From positions 1 to 41,129 of the forward strand of contig JAFUNK010000008.1 of NCBI GenBank assembly GCA_017482205.1: 41,129 nt of DNA. The letters are read 5' to 3'. The notes under the pieces were generated by a model. It was not told the DNA's origin and did no database searches. It saw only the letters and a program-made list of their open reading frames with translations. The translations under genes and the position numbers were made by a program. Positions 26,043 through 32,659 of this stretch are shown one piece after another (positions within the stretch are counted from its first letter, which is position 1; each line of letters opens with the position of its first letter). The stretch comes from Lachnospiraceae bacterium (lineage in GTDB: Bacteria; Bacillota; Clostridia; Lachnospirales; Lachnospiraceae).

Positions 26043-26838
26043 AGAAAATACAGAAAATTCACAAAAAACAGAACGCAGAACGGTGATAAAGCAGTTGGTG
26101 TTTTTTTTACTTATATGTTTACCTGTAACTTGGATTTTAAATTTGTTGGGGGATACCATGCTTTTTGCCTTTATACCGGCGATTGCGGCTACACTGACTT
26201 GTCTTATCACAAAAGTGAAACTGCGTGAATTGAAGATGTTTCCTAAATTTAAAGGACATATAAAGATATATCTGTTTGCGATTTTATGCGGTGTGTTCTT
26301 AAGTGTTTTCGGTAATCTGTTATTACCGGTATGTTTTCCCAAGGTGGCGGTATTTGGTGAAGAGGCCTCTTTGGTGGTGGTGGTTTTATCAATATTTCTC
26401 TTTACGGCAATTGGCACCATACAGTTTTTTATACTGATGGGGGAAGAAATCGGCTGGATGGGCTTTTTGTTTCCCCGCATGGAAAAACTCTGCGGCACTA
26501 CATTGGCACTGGTTTTAACAGGCGTGATTCGCACCATATGGCATTTGGCTTTGTTAGTGCAGATGGAAGATTTTCTTTTAAATTTTGCAACGCTTTTACT
26601 TTCCAATATTTTGTTGGGTGCAATTTTAGACTGGGTTACCAAAGCAAGTGACTCCGTCATTCCGGCATCCGTTATTCATGTGCTGACCAATGCGGTTCCC
26701 TCCGCAGTTTTAGGATTTATGGTAATAGACGAAACTCTGTATCAGGCAAACTACTGGGGCATTTATTTTATGACACTCATTCCCAGTGTAATTGTTGCGG
26801 GAGTTTGTTATTGGATGTTAGTAAAAAAGAAATACTAA
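26032..26838 (+). CDS. CPBP family intramembrane protease-like protein
   Basis: A 268-residue membrane protein with about seven or eight hydrophobic segments. CPBP (Abi) motifs are visible: GEEIGWMGFLFPR near residue 137, IWHLALL with a histidine near 171, and SVIHVLTNA near 215. The first motif normally reads EExxxR, often EEIGWRGFL. Here the arginine position is methionine, while both glutamates and the histidines remain, so activity is uncertain. Such proteins often give immunity to peptide antibiotics when placed with ABC exporters. It overlaps the second permease by 11 bases and ends the operon; the large palindromic repeat follows directly. Confidence 0.85.
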   Translation: MINKENTENSQKTERRTVIKQLVFFLLICLPVTWILNLLGDTMLFAFIPAIAATLTCLITKVKLRELKMFPKFKGHIKIYLFAILCGVFLSVFGNLLLPVCFPKVAVFGEEASLVVVVLSIFLFTAIGTIQFFILMGEEIGWMGFLFPRMEKLCGTTLALVLTGVIRTIWHLALLVQMEDFLLNFATLLLSNILLGAILDWVTKASDSVIPASVIHVLTNAVPSAVLGFMVIDETLYQANYWGIYFMTLIPSVIVAGVCYWMLVKKKY

Positions 26839-26848
26839 TGGCAAATGT

Positions 26849-27068
26849 AATAAAAGAGGTTGCCCACAAATAGCTTGCTTAAGTATTAATTGTAAAAAGT
26901 TTCCTTGCAGACACGCTCTCGCTCCATGTCAAACGCAGCGGTACTAGGCTCGAAAACTTCTCCACGAGAAGTCTTCTTGCCAAGTGCCGGCGTTCGCCAA
27001 GGGTCTGCGCCGGAAAGCTTTTTACAATTAATACTTAAGCAAGCTATTTGTGGGCAGCTTCTTTTATT
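26849..27068. repeat. dispersed palindromic-ended repeat, copy 2, with long hairpin arms
   Basis: Near-perfect inverted arms of about 55 bases (26849-26905 and 27014-27068; e.g. GCCCACAAATAGCTTGC against its complement) enclose a core of about 110 bp. The core from about 26890 to 27032 is the reverse complement of the repeat at 1893-2043, with many identical blocks such as GAGAAGACTTCTC-like and CTAGTACCG. The arms outside the core are not shared with copy 1. It lies between convergent genes and overlaps the flavodoxin stop codon, so it very likely terminates transcription from both sides, with AATAAAAGA/TCTTTTATT at the ends. Confidence 0.82.
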
Positions 27069-27594
27069 GTATGCCCATATATTCCAATAAAGGTTCAAGA
27101 TACTTTCGGTCAGTCCAGTCACACTTTTGACCGACTGCACTCATTAAGGCTTTCTGCCAAGGCTCATAGGTAGCAGGGTCCTGTTTTGCAACAGCCTTTT
27201 GCAGCATGTTGCACAAGGTTCTGTCCATAAAAGACATGGCATCTGAATCCCATGCACCGCGGCAGTAAAAGCAGGGTAAATCCTTCAGTGCATCTTTGAA
27301 ATTGTGAGTGCGGATTTCATTGAAGGCATCTTCCTCATAGGGAGAGGCACCCACACAGAAAACAATGACTTGCTTATCTTTTAGGAGTGTCATATTTTTC
27401 TTTAAAAAAGATAATCCGGCAATTCCGGAGGCGTAAATGCCACCACCGAGAATAATAATATCATATTCAGCTATTTTTCTGATAGCGGCTCCCTTTGTTT
27501 TTTCACAATCAAATCCGGTGGCTTCTTTAAGCCATTCTGCATATTTTTTTGTGGCACCATATTTGGACTGATATAAAATAATTCCTTTTTTCAT
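27064..27594 (-). CDS. flavodoxin-like (HemG/Flavodoxin_5 type) protein
   Basis: A 176-residue flavodoxin-fold protein. The FMN phosphate loop is ILYQSKYGATKKYAEWL (T/S-rich with YGAT), followed by DIIILGGGIYASGI and VIVFCVGASPYEED. It resembles the flavodoxin-domain proteins related to protoporphyrinogen oxidase HemG, but heme genes are absent here, so a general FMN redox role is safer. MKKGIILY at 27594 is the better start: GGAG lies nine bases upstream, while the open frame reaches 27618. Its end overlaps the long hairpin. The MarR regulator lies 51 bases upstream and probably shares its transcript. Confidence 0.85.
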   Translation of the reverse strand: MKKGIILYQSKYGATKKYAEWLKEATGFDCEKTKGAAIRKIAEYDIIILGGGIYASGIAGLSFLKKNMTLLKDKQVIVFCVGASPYEEDAFNEIRTHNFKDALKDLPCFYCRGAWDSDAMSFMDRTLCNMLQKAVAKQDPATYEPWQKALMSAVGQKCDWTDRKYLEPLLEYMGIQ

Positions 27595-27645
27595 ACTTAT
27601 GCTCCATTCTTGCTGCAACCCGGAAAGTTGGGTGCAAGCACAAAT

Positions 27646-28125
27646 TTATATTCTTTCAATATTTTTTAAATTATTTTCCATCTGCATAATGGTTTGAATA
27701 GTGGTACGTATCCCTTCTTGTGAAATACCCTGAAACATGGTAGTGACCGCAAGGGTACTCTTTTCGTCATTGGCATTACAGAACGCAATACATTTTTCCG
27801 TAAGGGAAACCCGCTGTTTTCTCTTGTCATCGGGGTCAGAAGTAATATTTACAAAGCCTTTTTTCTCAAGTTTTAAAAGAATCTGTTTTACATTCTGGTG
27901 GGAACTGCCCATAATTTCAGCCAGTTCCCTGATAGTAGGACTTTCCTTGCACAAATTGATACAAATAATGGCAAAAAACTGTTTCCAACTGATTTCGCCG
28001 ATTAACTTATCCGCAACAGCCTGAAAACGATTGTCAAAAGCACTGAGCAGTCCCAAAAGAAAATAAGAGGATTCCGTTGTGCTGAAATCGATATTGTCAT
28101 GTTGCATCACTTCTTTAAAATCCAT
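27646..28125 (-). CDS. MarR family transcriptional regulator
   Basis: A 159-residue winged-helix regulator. The core is typical: ISWKQFFAIICINLCKESPTIRELAEIMGSSHQNVKQILLKLEKKGFVNI, then the wing DPDDKRKQRVSLTEK. I use ATG 28125 with AGGAGAGG just upstream; the open frame continues to 28146. Two GGTAA-N4-TTACC palindromes lie within 61 bases upstream and overlap the promoter, so it probably represses itself and the flavodoxin gene, perhaps releasing on oxidants or phenolic ligands as many MarR proteins do. Confidence 0.93.
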   Translation of the reverse strand: MDFKEVMQHDNIDFSTTESSYFLLGLLSAFDNRFQAVADKLIGEISWKQFFAIICINLCKESPTIRELAEIMGSSHQNVKQILLKLEKKGFVNITSDPDDKRKQRVSLTEKCIAFCNANDEKSTLAVTTMFQGISQEGIRTTIQTIMQMENNLKNIERI

Positions 28126-28151
28126 AAATTCCTCTCCTAATAACAAAAAAA

Positions 28152-28165
28152 GGTAAGTTGTTACC
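28152..28165 (-). promoter_or_regulatory. MarR operator 1
   Basis: GGTAAGTTGTTACC is a perfect GGTAA-N4-TTACC palindrome between the promoter and the marR start codon. Confidence 0.7.
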
Positions 28166-28172
28166 TAATAAT

Positions 28173-28186
28173 GGTAACATATTACC
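28173..28186 (-). promoter_or_regulatory. MarR operator 2
   Basis: GGTAACATATTACC repeats the same half-sites exactly 21 bases (two helical turns) from operator 1. On the minus strand it overlaps a likely promoter, TTGCCA then 17 bases then TACCAT. Confidence 0.7.
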
Positions 28187-28649
28187 TTTTGCTTGGCAAG
28201 ACTATTTTTTCAGCTGCAACAAAATATATCCAGAAAGGCAGAAACTTGTGTTAATATGAGCTAAAGGAAGGAATTAGTCAGGTCGTGAAGAATTATTTAG
28301 ACAAATTGAGCGGGCAGAGGGATAGATGAAAGTAGAAATAAAACCTGATGGAGTTTGGTATCATGGTTCCAATATGATTTTTTCAGAATTAAGAACAAAC
28401 AGCACTATTACGCAGTGGAAGGAGCTTGCGGAGGCATTCTCTCATCAGCCAAGTAGTTTGCGAATTATAACTTTAAATTGACGCCCTTTTGGAATTGTGT
28501 GCTTGATATATATACTTTGATAAATGGGGATTTATCGCTTTGGCAAACTGGAAGTTAAATAGTGTCACACCGGAAGTTGAGTATGAGCCATTCACAGGAA
28601 AAAACGGAAGATAGTTTTCGAATGCTGCAGGCCGGAGTAAACTGCATTA
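28187..28649. other. gene-poor stretch with gene remnants
   Basis: This part of the gap between the MarR gene and the XRE/S24-like gene has no intact gene. On the plus strand, a 15-codon tail SGREELFRQIERAEG ends at about 28325 and looks like the last piece of a lost protein. It is followed by the short frame at 28326-28481. Between 28482 and 28649 I see nothing recognisable. Confidence 0.5.
28326..28481 (+). pseudogene. N-terminal remnant of a YHGS-type (ADP-ribosyltransferase-like) protein
   Basis: A 51-codon frame after AGAGGG encodes VWYHGSNMIFSELR and TITQWKELAEAFSHQPSSL. The YHGS start followed by STITQ and an alpha-helical AEAFSH segment resembles small Clostridial proteins with an ADP-ribosyltransferase-like N-terminus, which normally continue for another 60-100 residues. 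Here a stop follows at once. Its isolation in a gene-poor region supports decay. The family assignment is from memory and tentative. Confidence 0.4.
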
Positions 28650-28882
28650 TGGGCATATACAACATATTTTTCAGGGTGATGCCCAAAACCAAGGAAATTT
28701 TACAGCTATTTTAGTAGTTTTGGGCATAGAGAGCTAAAAAAACGGCGTCAGTGCCCACAGTTTGTCTTTTTTGTGGGCATCAGACAGGTAAATTGTTCTG
28801 GAATGCCCAAAAAGACCTTTTTTTAAGGATAAAATACAATTTTTTGGGCATAGAGAGCAGAAAAAATCCATTTATGCCCATT
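28650..28882. repeat. cluster of GGGCA/TGCCC inverted repeats
   Basis: In about 230 bases the words GGGCA and TGCCC alternate at 28651, 28680, 28721, 28752, 28775, 28804, 28845 and 28875, making several successive hairpins. Examples are TGCCCAAAAC with GTTTTGGGCA, and GTGCCCAC with GTGGGCAT. The string TTTTGGGCATAGAGAGC occurs twice (near 28718 and 28843). Stems are separated by AT-rich loops. No open frame fits. It could be a degenerate repeat element or a structured RNA. Confidence 0.6.
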
Positions 28883-28988
28883 TTGAATAAAAAGTGCTGC
28901 TTTCCCACATGCACCACAATTGGCTAAGGTCAAGAAATGCTGTACCCGTATTTCAAGTATCGTCTAAAAACCTTCTGCATATTTTTGA

Positions 28989-29675
28989 TTATTCGGCAAG
29001 AACACCCACGCAAGTACCGATATATTCAATTTCATCCATTCGTTTCACCAGAATGTCTTCCCCGTGATTGTGTAAGCATTTTAAACGGTATTGCTTATCT
29101 TCTTCTACAAATTCCCGGATGTATGCCCGACCGTTTTTGAAGAAAGCGGCCCGCTCACCATCGTGAGGAAAACGGTTTTCAAACAGTATGATGTCGTCCC
29201 GACAATATGCAGGAGCTAAATCGTTGTTAGTCATTCTGATACCTACAAAGGCTTCCGGTATAGAAGTTTCCACTTCAATAGTCTGGCAGGTTTCATATAC
29301 GATACCTTTGTGGATATCACCATGGGGAACCAGACAGGGAATTTTATGTTTTTCAGTAGCATTGCGTTCACTTTTTATAGCACCGGCTTCGTACTTAGCA
29401 ATAAATTCAATCAGGCTTTTTCCGTGAGGCCCACAGGCACGGTAGTTCTGGAGAATGATTCGCTCCTGCGGTGTGTGGGGGCATTGTCCCATTAAGCAGT
29501 TTACACTTAAATTAAATGCTTTTGCCAGCTTCATGACCGTTGAAATCTTCGGGTCATTGGTTTTGCCATAATAAACATTTCTTACTGTCTCCATCGGTAA
29601 ATCGGATATGTCGGCCAGTTGTTGCAGAGACCATCCTTTTTCATTCATTAAATCTTTTATTCTTGCACTTATCAT
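28989..29675 (-). CDS. XRE regulator with an S24/LexA-like domain lacking the catalytic serine
   Basis: A 228-residue protein. Residues 3-60 are a Cro/CI helix-turn-helix (IKDLMNEKGWSLQQLADISDLPMETVRNVYYGK). Residues 110-225 resemble the LexA/CI S24 autoprotease fold, but where the active serine (GDSM) should be the sequence reads NNDL (150-153). The lysine seems present in YRLKCL (K199). It is therefore unlikely to cleave itself, so induction would need another signal. ATG 29675 follows AGGGGAA; the open frame extends to 29726. Divergent from the Spo0A-C gene with overlapping promoters. It may be a prophage-type repressor remnant or a domesticated regulator. Confidence 0.85.
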   Translation of the reverse strand: MISARIKDLMNEKGWSLQQLADISDLPMETVRNVYYGKTNDPKISTVMKLAKAFNLSVNCLMGQCPHTPQERIILQNYRACGPHGKSLIEFIAKYEAGAIKSERNATEKHKIPCLVPHGDIHKGIVYETCQTIEVETSIPEAFVGIRMTNNDLAPAYCRDDIILFENRFPHDGERAAFFKNGRAYIREFVEEDKQYRLKCLHNHGEDILVKRMDEIEYIGTCVGVLAE

Positions 29676-29689
29676 ATTTTCCCCTATTA

Positions 29690-29703
29690 TGTCATTCTTG
29701 ACA
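29690..29703. promoter_or_regulatory. TGTCA-N4-TGACA dyad, candidate operator
   Basis: TGTCATTCTTGACA is a perfect dyad 15 bases upstream of the XRE/S24-like start codon. Further TTGACAT, ATGTTA and TTGTCAA words occur between it and the divergent gene, suggesting several sites for the same repressor. Confidence 0.5.
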
Positions 29704-29719
29704 CAAAACACAATTATTT

Positions 29720-29760
29720 TTGACATAAAAAATGTTACAAAAAATATTTTTTCTTGTCAA
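29720..29760. promoter_or_regulatory. overlapping divergent promoters
   Basis: On the minus strand TTGACA (29755-29760), 17 bases, TAACAT (29732-29737) drives the XRE/S24-like gene. On the plus strand TTGACA (29720-29725), 17 bases, AATATT (29743-29748) could drive the Spo0A-C gene. The two overlap completely, so use of one should interfere with the other. Confidence 0.6.
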
Positions 29761-29818
29761 TATATGGAATATTATTACGTTGTAATTTAACACAATTTTT
29801 ATATGAAAGGGAAAAACT

Positions 29819-30190
29819 ATGAAAACAGACGATGATCTCACGGCACTTTATAACGCAAAAGAAATTCAGGATTTACTACTGACAATCGGTACGCCTACCA
29901 ATTTGAAAGGATTTAAGTATATTACCTATGCGGTGCAGCTTATTCTGAAAGACCCGGATACGGCGACTATCAAAATTGTAGACGGATTGTATGTGGATGT
30001 AGCAAAAAGATATCAGACAACCGCTTCCAGTGTGGAAAGAGGAATCCGTCATGCCATTGGGGTAACGTGGGAGAGGGGGAACTTGGAATACATTTATAAA
30101 TTATTCAGGAACAGCATAAGTCCACTGAAAGGTTCACCTACAAATACACAGTTCATTATGCGTTTGTACTATTATTTTGCAAATCAATAA
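29819..30190 (+). CDS. stand-alone Spo0A C-terminal DNA-binding domain protein
   Basis: A 123-residue protein matching the DNA-binding effector domain of Spo0A without the receiver domain. Typical segments are LLLTIGTPTNLKGFKYITYAVQL, VDVAKRYQTTASSVERGIRHAIGVTWERGN (recognition helix region) and SPLKGSPTNTQFI near the end. Without the phosphorylation domain it cannot be switched by a phosphorelay. It may compete with Spo0A at 0A boxes or serve a local role with the divergent XRE/S24-like gene. AAAGGGAAAA precedes the ATG. A terminator follows. Confidence 0.9.
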   Translation: MKTDDDLTALYNAKEIQDLLLTIGTPTNLKGFKYITYAVQLILKDPDTATIKIVDGLYVDVAKRYQTTASSVERGIRHAIGVTWERGNLEYIYKLFRNSISPLKGSPTNTQFIMRLYYYFANQ

Positions 30191-30194
30191 AGAT

Positions 30195-30223
30195 AAGGGC
30201 AGGGGATCCTGCTCTTTCTTTTT
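30195..30223 (+). terminator. rho-independent terminator of the Spo0A-C gene
   Basis: AGGGCAGG and CCTGCTCT form a compact stem around GGAT, followed by TTCTTTTT. Confidence 0.85.
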
Positions 30224-30287
30224 GGAAAAAAATAAGTGGTTGTGTAAAAGGGCCAAAAGAAAGGTTTTAAATCTTTTATAAATACTA

Positions 30288-30317
30288 TTGACAAAAGTAT
30301 ATTATATGTCATATAGT
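30288..30317 (+). promoter_or_regulatory. promoter of the PadR operon
   Basis: A perfect TTGACA (30288-30293) and TATAGT (30312-30317) are 18 bases apart. The -10 region lies within the left arm of an inverted repeat. Confidence 0.6.
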
Positions 30318-30346
30318 ATGCACATATAGATGTTATATGACGTATA
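30303..30346 (+). promoter_or_regulatory. candidate PadR operator dyad
   Basis: TATATGTCATATAG (30303-30316) and TTATATGACGTATA (30333-30346) are inverted copies with two mismatches, and each half is itself partly palindromic. They overlap the -10 box and transcription start, fitting autorepression by PadR. Confidence 0.5.
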
Positions 30347-30443
30347 GTATTATAAAATTATACAGCATTATAAAATCATAGGTAATTGTGATTTATATAA
30401 TAGTATTGTTTTCAGTATAGCAACCAAAGAACGGAGGAATGGG

Positions 30444-30767
30444 ATGGTATTCAACACAGGTGCGGCACTATTGGATGCAATTGTGCTGGCGGTAGTGTCC
30501 AAGGAGCCGGAAGGTACATATGGGTACAAAATTACCCAGGATGTGCGGCAGGTTATTGATTTGTCGGAATCGACCCTGTATCCGGTACTGCGAAGACTGC
30601 AAAAGGATGAGTGTATGGTGGTGTATGACAGAGAATACGCAGGACGGAACAGACGGTATTACCGGATTACGGAAAAAGGGATGGCACAGCTTACCATGTA
30701 TATAAATGAATGGAGACAGTATTCCGGAAAGATTTCATGGATACTGGAGGGGAGGAGCCAAGGATGA
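30444..30767 (+). CDS. PadR family transcriptional regulator
   Basis: A 107-residue PadR-type winged helix: LLDAIVLAVVSKEPEGTYGYKITQ, then LSESTLYPVLRRLQKDECMVVYDRE and the wing NRRYYRITEKG, ending in a short dimerisation helix. In Firmicutes, small PadR proteins commonly sit in front of DUF1700 and DUF4097 genes, as here, and control an envelope-stress-like response. An ACGGAGG ribosome binding site precedes the ATG. Its stop overlaps the start of the next gene (30764), so the two are coupled. Confidence 0.94.
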   Translation: MVFNTGAALLDAIVLAVVSKEPEGTYGYKITQDVRQVIDLSESTLYPVLRRLQKDECMVVYDREYAGRNRRYYRITEKGMAQLTMYINEWRQYSGKISWILEGRSQG

Positions 30768-31552
30768 ATAAAGAGGAATTTTTGAGAGAACTGGCACGTT
30801 TGCTTCAAAACATTCCGGATAGCGAAAGAAGAGAAGCATTGCAATATTATGAAGACTATTTTAATGATGCGGGGCCGGAAAATGAACAAAAGGTGCTGGA
30901 AGAATTGGGAACACCCCGTAAGGTAGCCGATACCATTAAAGATGGTCTGCTGGCAAATATGGATTGCCGGGAAACTATCGGAGGACAGAACACAACTGCA
31001 TACCAGAGTACAGTGGGCGGACAGGGTGCAACCGCATACCAGAGTACAGTGGGCGGACAGGGTGCAACCGCATACCAGAGTACAGTGGGCGGACAGGGTG
31101 CAACCGCATACCAGAGTACAGTCGGAGGACAGAACACAGCCACATACCAGACTCCTCCGGTACAGAAAGAAGAGGGGATACCTGCATGGGCGATAGTGCT
31201 GATTGTCATAGGATGCATTTTCTGTTCCCCGGTTATTATCGCTCTGGCGGCGGTTTTATTTGGACTGATTGTAGCAGTGATGGCGGTAATGTTTGCGTTG
31301 GTGATAGGATTTGGGGTGTCCTGTGCGGCGACTTTATTTGCCGGACTTGTGGTAACCATAATGGGACTTGTACATATTATTGTATCCCCTTTTTCAGGAA
31401 TGATAGTGACGGGAGCTGGGTTGATTTGTTTTGCAGTCGGTATTCTGTTTATGATGATTACCGTATTTCTTTGCGGTTGTGCAATACCGGCAATGTGCAG
31501 AGGAATTGCATGGATATGCGGAAAAATTTTTAAAAGAAAACAAAAGATATAA
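30764..31552 (+). CDS. DUF1700 (HAAS-type) membrane protein with a repeat linker
   Basis: A 262-residue protein. Residues 1-65 are the DUF1700/HAAS helical domain (MNKEEFLRELARLLQNIPDSER, EALQYYEDYFNDAG, VLEELGTPRKVADTI), which interacts with PadR-type systems. Residues 73-132 are a low-complexity linker built from 12-residue repeats of the type GGQGATAYQSTV, encoded by almost identical 36-bp units. The rest is about three to four membrane segments and a basic tail. The start ATG 30764 overlaps the PadR stop and has GGAGGGGAGG upstream. The linker length is likely to vary between strains. Confidence 0.88.
   Translation: MNKEEFLRELARLLQNIPDSERREALQYYEDYFNDAGPENEQKVLEELGTPRKVADTIKDGLLANMDCRETIGGQNTTAYQSTVGGQGATAYQSTVGGQGATAYQSTVGGQGATAYQSTVGGQNTATYQTPPVQKEEGIPAWAIVLIVIGCIFCSPVIIALAAVLFGLIVAVMAVMFALVIGFGVSCAATLFAGLVVTIMGLVHIIVSPFSGMIVTGAGLICFAVGILFMMITVFLCGCAIPAMCRGIAWICGKIFKRKQKI
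30980..31159 (+). repeat. 36-bp in-frame tandem repeat, five units
   Basis: Units begin at 30980, 31016, 31052, 31088 and 31124. Units 2 to 4 are virtually identical (GGCGGACAGGGTGCAACCGC start); the outer units have GGAGGACAGAACACA. Because 36 is a multiple of three, gain or loss of units keeps the DUF1700 frame. Not a CRISPR array: there are no spacers. Confidence 0.95.
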
Positions 31553-31610
31553 TAAATAGTAGAAATAAAAGAAATTTTTGGACCGCTAAAACGGTGGAAG
31601 GAGAGGAATT

Positions 31611-32555
31611 ATGAAAAAATTTATGAAGGGCAGCGGGTTGACATTGGCAATTGTTTTGCTACTGGGAATGATTCTTGTAACAGCAGGAGGTTGCGGTGGT
31701 GGATTTAAAGATGTGACACAGCAAATTGCTGACGGAGAATTTAATTTTGACTCAGAGGATTTGGAAAACTGGATTTGGAACGAAGATTGGGAAGTTTATG
31801 ATGCCGCTTCCATGACTGTATTTAATAATGATAAACCCATTATTAAGGATGAAGAAAGCTATGAAGAAACTATGGAGGCAGCCGGAATACAGAAGTTGGA
31901 AATAGATTTAGGAGGCTGTGAAGTGAAAATTGAAATTTCACCTGATGCAGATTATCATGTGAAAGCTGAAAAAATCAGTGCATTCCAAACTTATGCAGAG
32001 GGAGATACCCTGTATGTGTGCGGCGTGAAAACCGGTAGCTTTAACGGTAATCTGAATAACAACATGTCAGTGACAGTACAAATTCCGGCAGATGCTGTTT
32101 ATGAAACTGTAAGCCTTTCCTTGGGGGCAGGAGATTTTGAAATTGAAGCGCTTTCAGCAGACAGCATAGAGATTGAAATCGGTGCGGGAAGATTACAGAT
32201 AAACGGTCTGCGGGCAGAGATACTGGCAGTGGAACTGGGTGCAGGTCAGGCGATTATAAAAGATGCGGAGGTATCTGCAAATGCACAACTTGAAACCGGA
32301 GCGGGAGAAATGATTTTCGAAGGTAGTATCCCCGGAGATTTGCAGGCTGAATGTGCTATGGGAAATATGGACATCAAGATTACCGATAGCACGGAAAATG
32401 ACCACAACTACAATCTGGAATGTGCAGCAGGTAACCTGACGGCAGGCAGTGCAAACATCAGTGCAGGACTGGGTGAGAAAACAATTGATAATGGTGTAAC
32501 AAGTGATTATGATTTGGAATGCGCCATGGGTAATCTGACACTTACCTTTGAATAA
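31611..32555 (+). CDS. DUF4097 family beta-strand repeat protein, probable lipoprotein
   Basis: A 314-residue exported protein. The N-terminus is a signal peptide: basic MKKFMKGSG, hydrophobic core, then TAGGC, a possible lipobox with the lipidated cysteine near residue 28. From about residue 90 the sequence has repeated beta-strand units such as VSLSLGAGDFEIEAL, SIEIEIGAGRLQI, VELGAGQAII and LETGAGEMIFEG, the DUF4097 adhesin-like solenoid. It is the third gene of the PadR-DUF1700-DUF4097 set, 58 bases after DUF1700. Role unknown; it is likely an envelope-associated sensor or structural protein. GGAGAGG precedes the ATG. Confidence 0.9.
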   Translation: MKKFMKGSGLTLAIVLLLGMILVTAGGCGGGFKDVTQQIADGEFNFDSEDLENWIWNEDWEVYDAASMTVFNNDKPIIKDEESYEETMEAAGIQKLEIDLGGCEVKIEISPDADYHVKAEKISAFQTYAEGDTLYVCGVKTGSFNGNLNNNMSVTVQIPADAVYETVSLSLGAGDFEIEALSADSIEIEIGAGRLQINGLRAEILAVELGAGQAIIKDAEVSANAQLETGAGEMIFEGSIPGDLQAECAMGNMDIKITDSTENDHNYNLECAAGNLTAGSANISAGLGEKTIDNGVTSDYDLECAMGNLTLTFE

Positions 32556-32627
32556 AGAAGTAGTACCTGTAATAAAAAAGTATAAAGTGCGGCGAAGCGG
32601 AAAATATATTGTCCGCCCGCCGCCGGT

Positions 32628-32655
32628 AAAAGAGTCCATGAGCGGACTCTTTTTA
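32628..32655. terminator. bidirectional terminator
   Basis: AAAAGAGTCC and GGACTCTTTTT form a stem around ATGAGC between the DUF4097 gene and the convergent ECF gene. Both strands end in T-runs. A weaker GCGGA/TCCGC hairpin precedes it at 32597-32616. Confidence 0.85.
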
Positions 32656-32659
32656 AGTT

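Noticed and set aside
30980-31159. Possible CRISPR array, because units are 36 bp
   Set aside because: The units are contiguous without spacers, lie inside an open frame and encode a regular GGQGATAYQSTV linker.
30942-31196. Repetitive frames in other registers over the DUF1700 repeat
   Set aside because: They arise automatically because the 36-bp unit is open in several frames; the DUF1700 frame has the domain, start signal and coupling.
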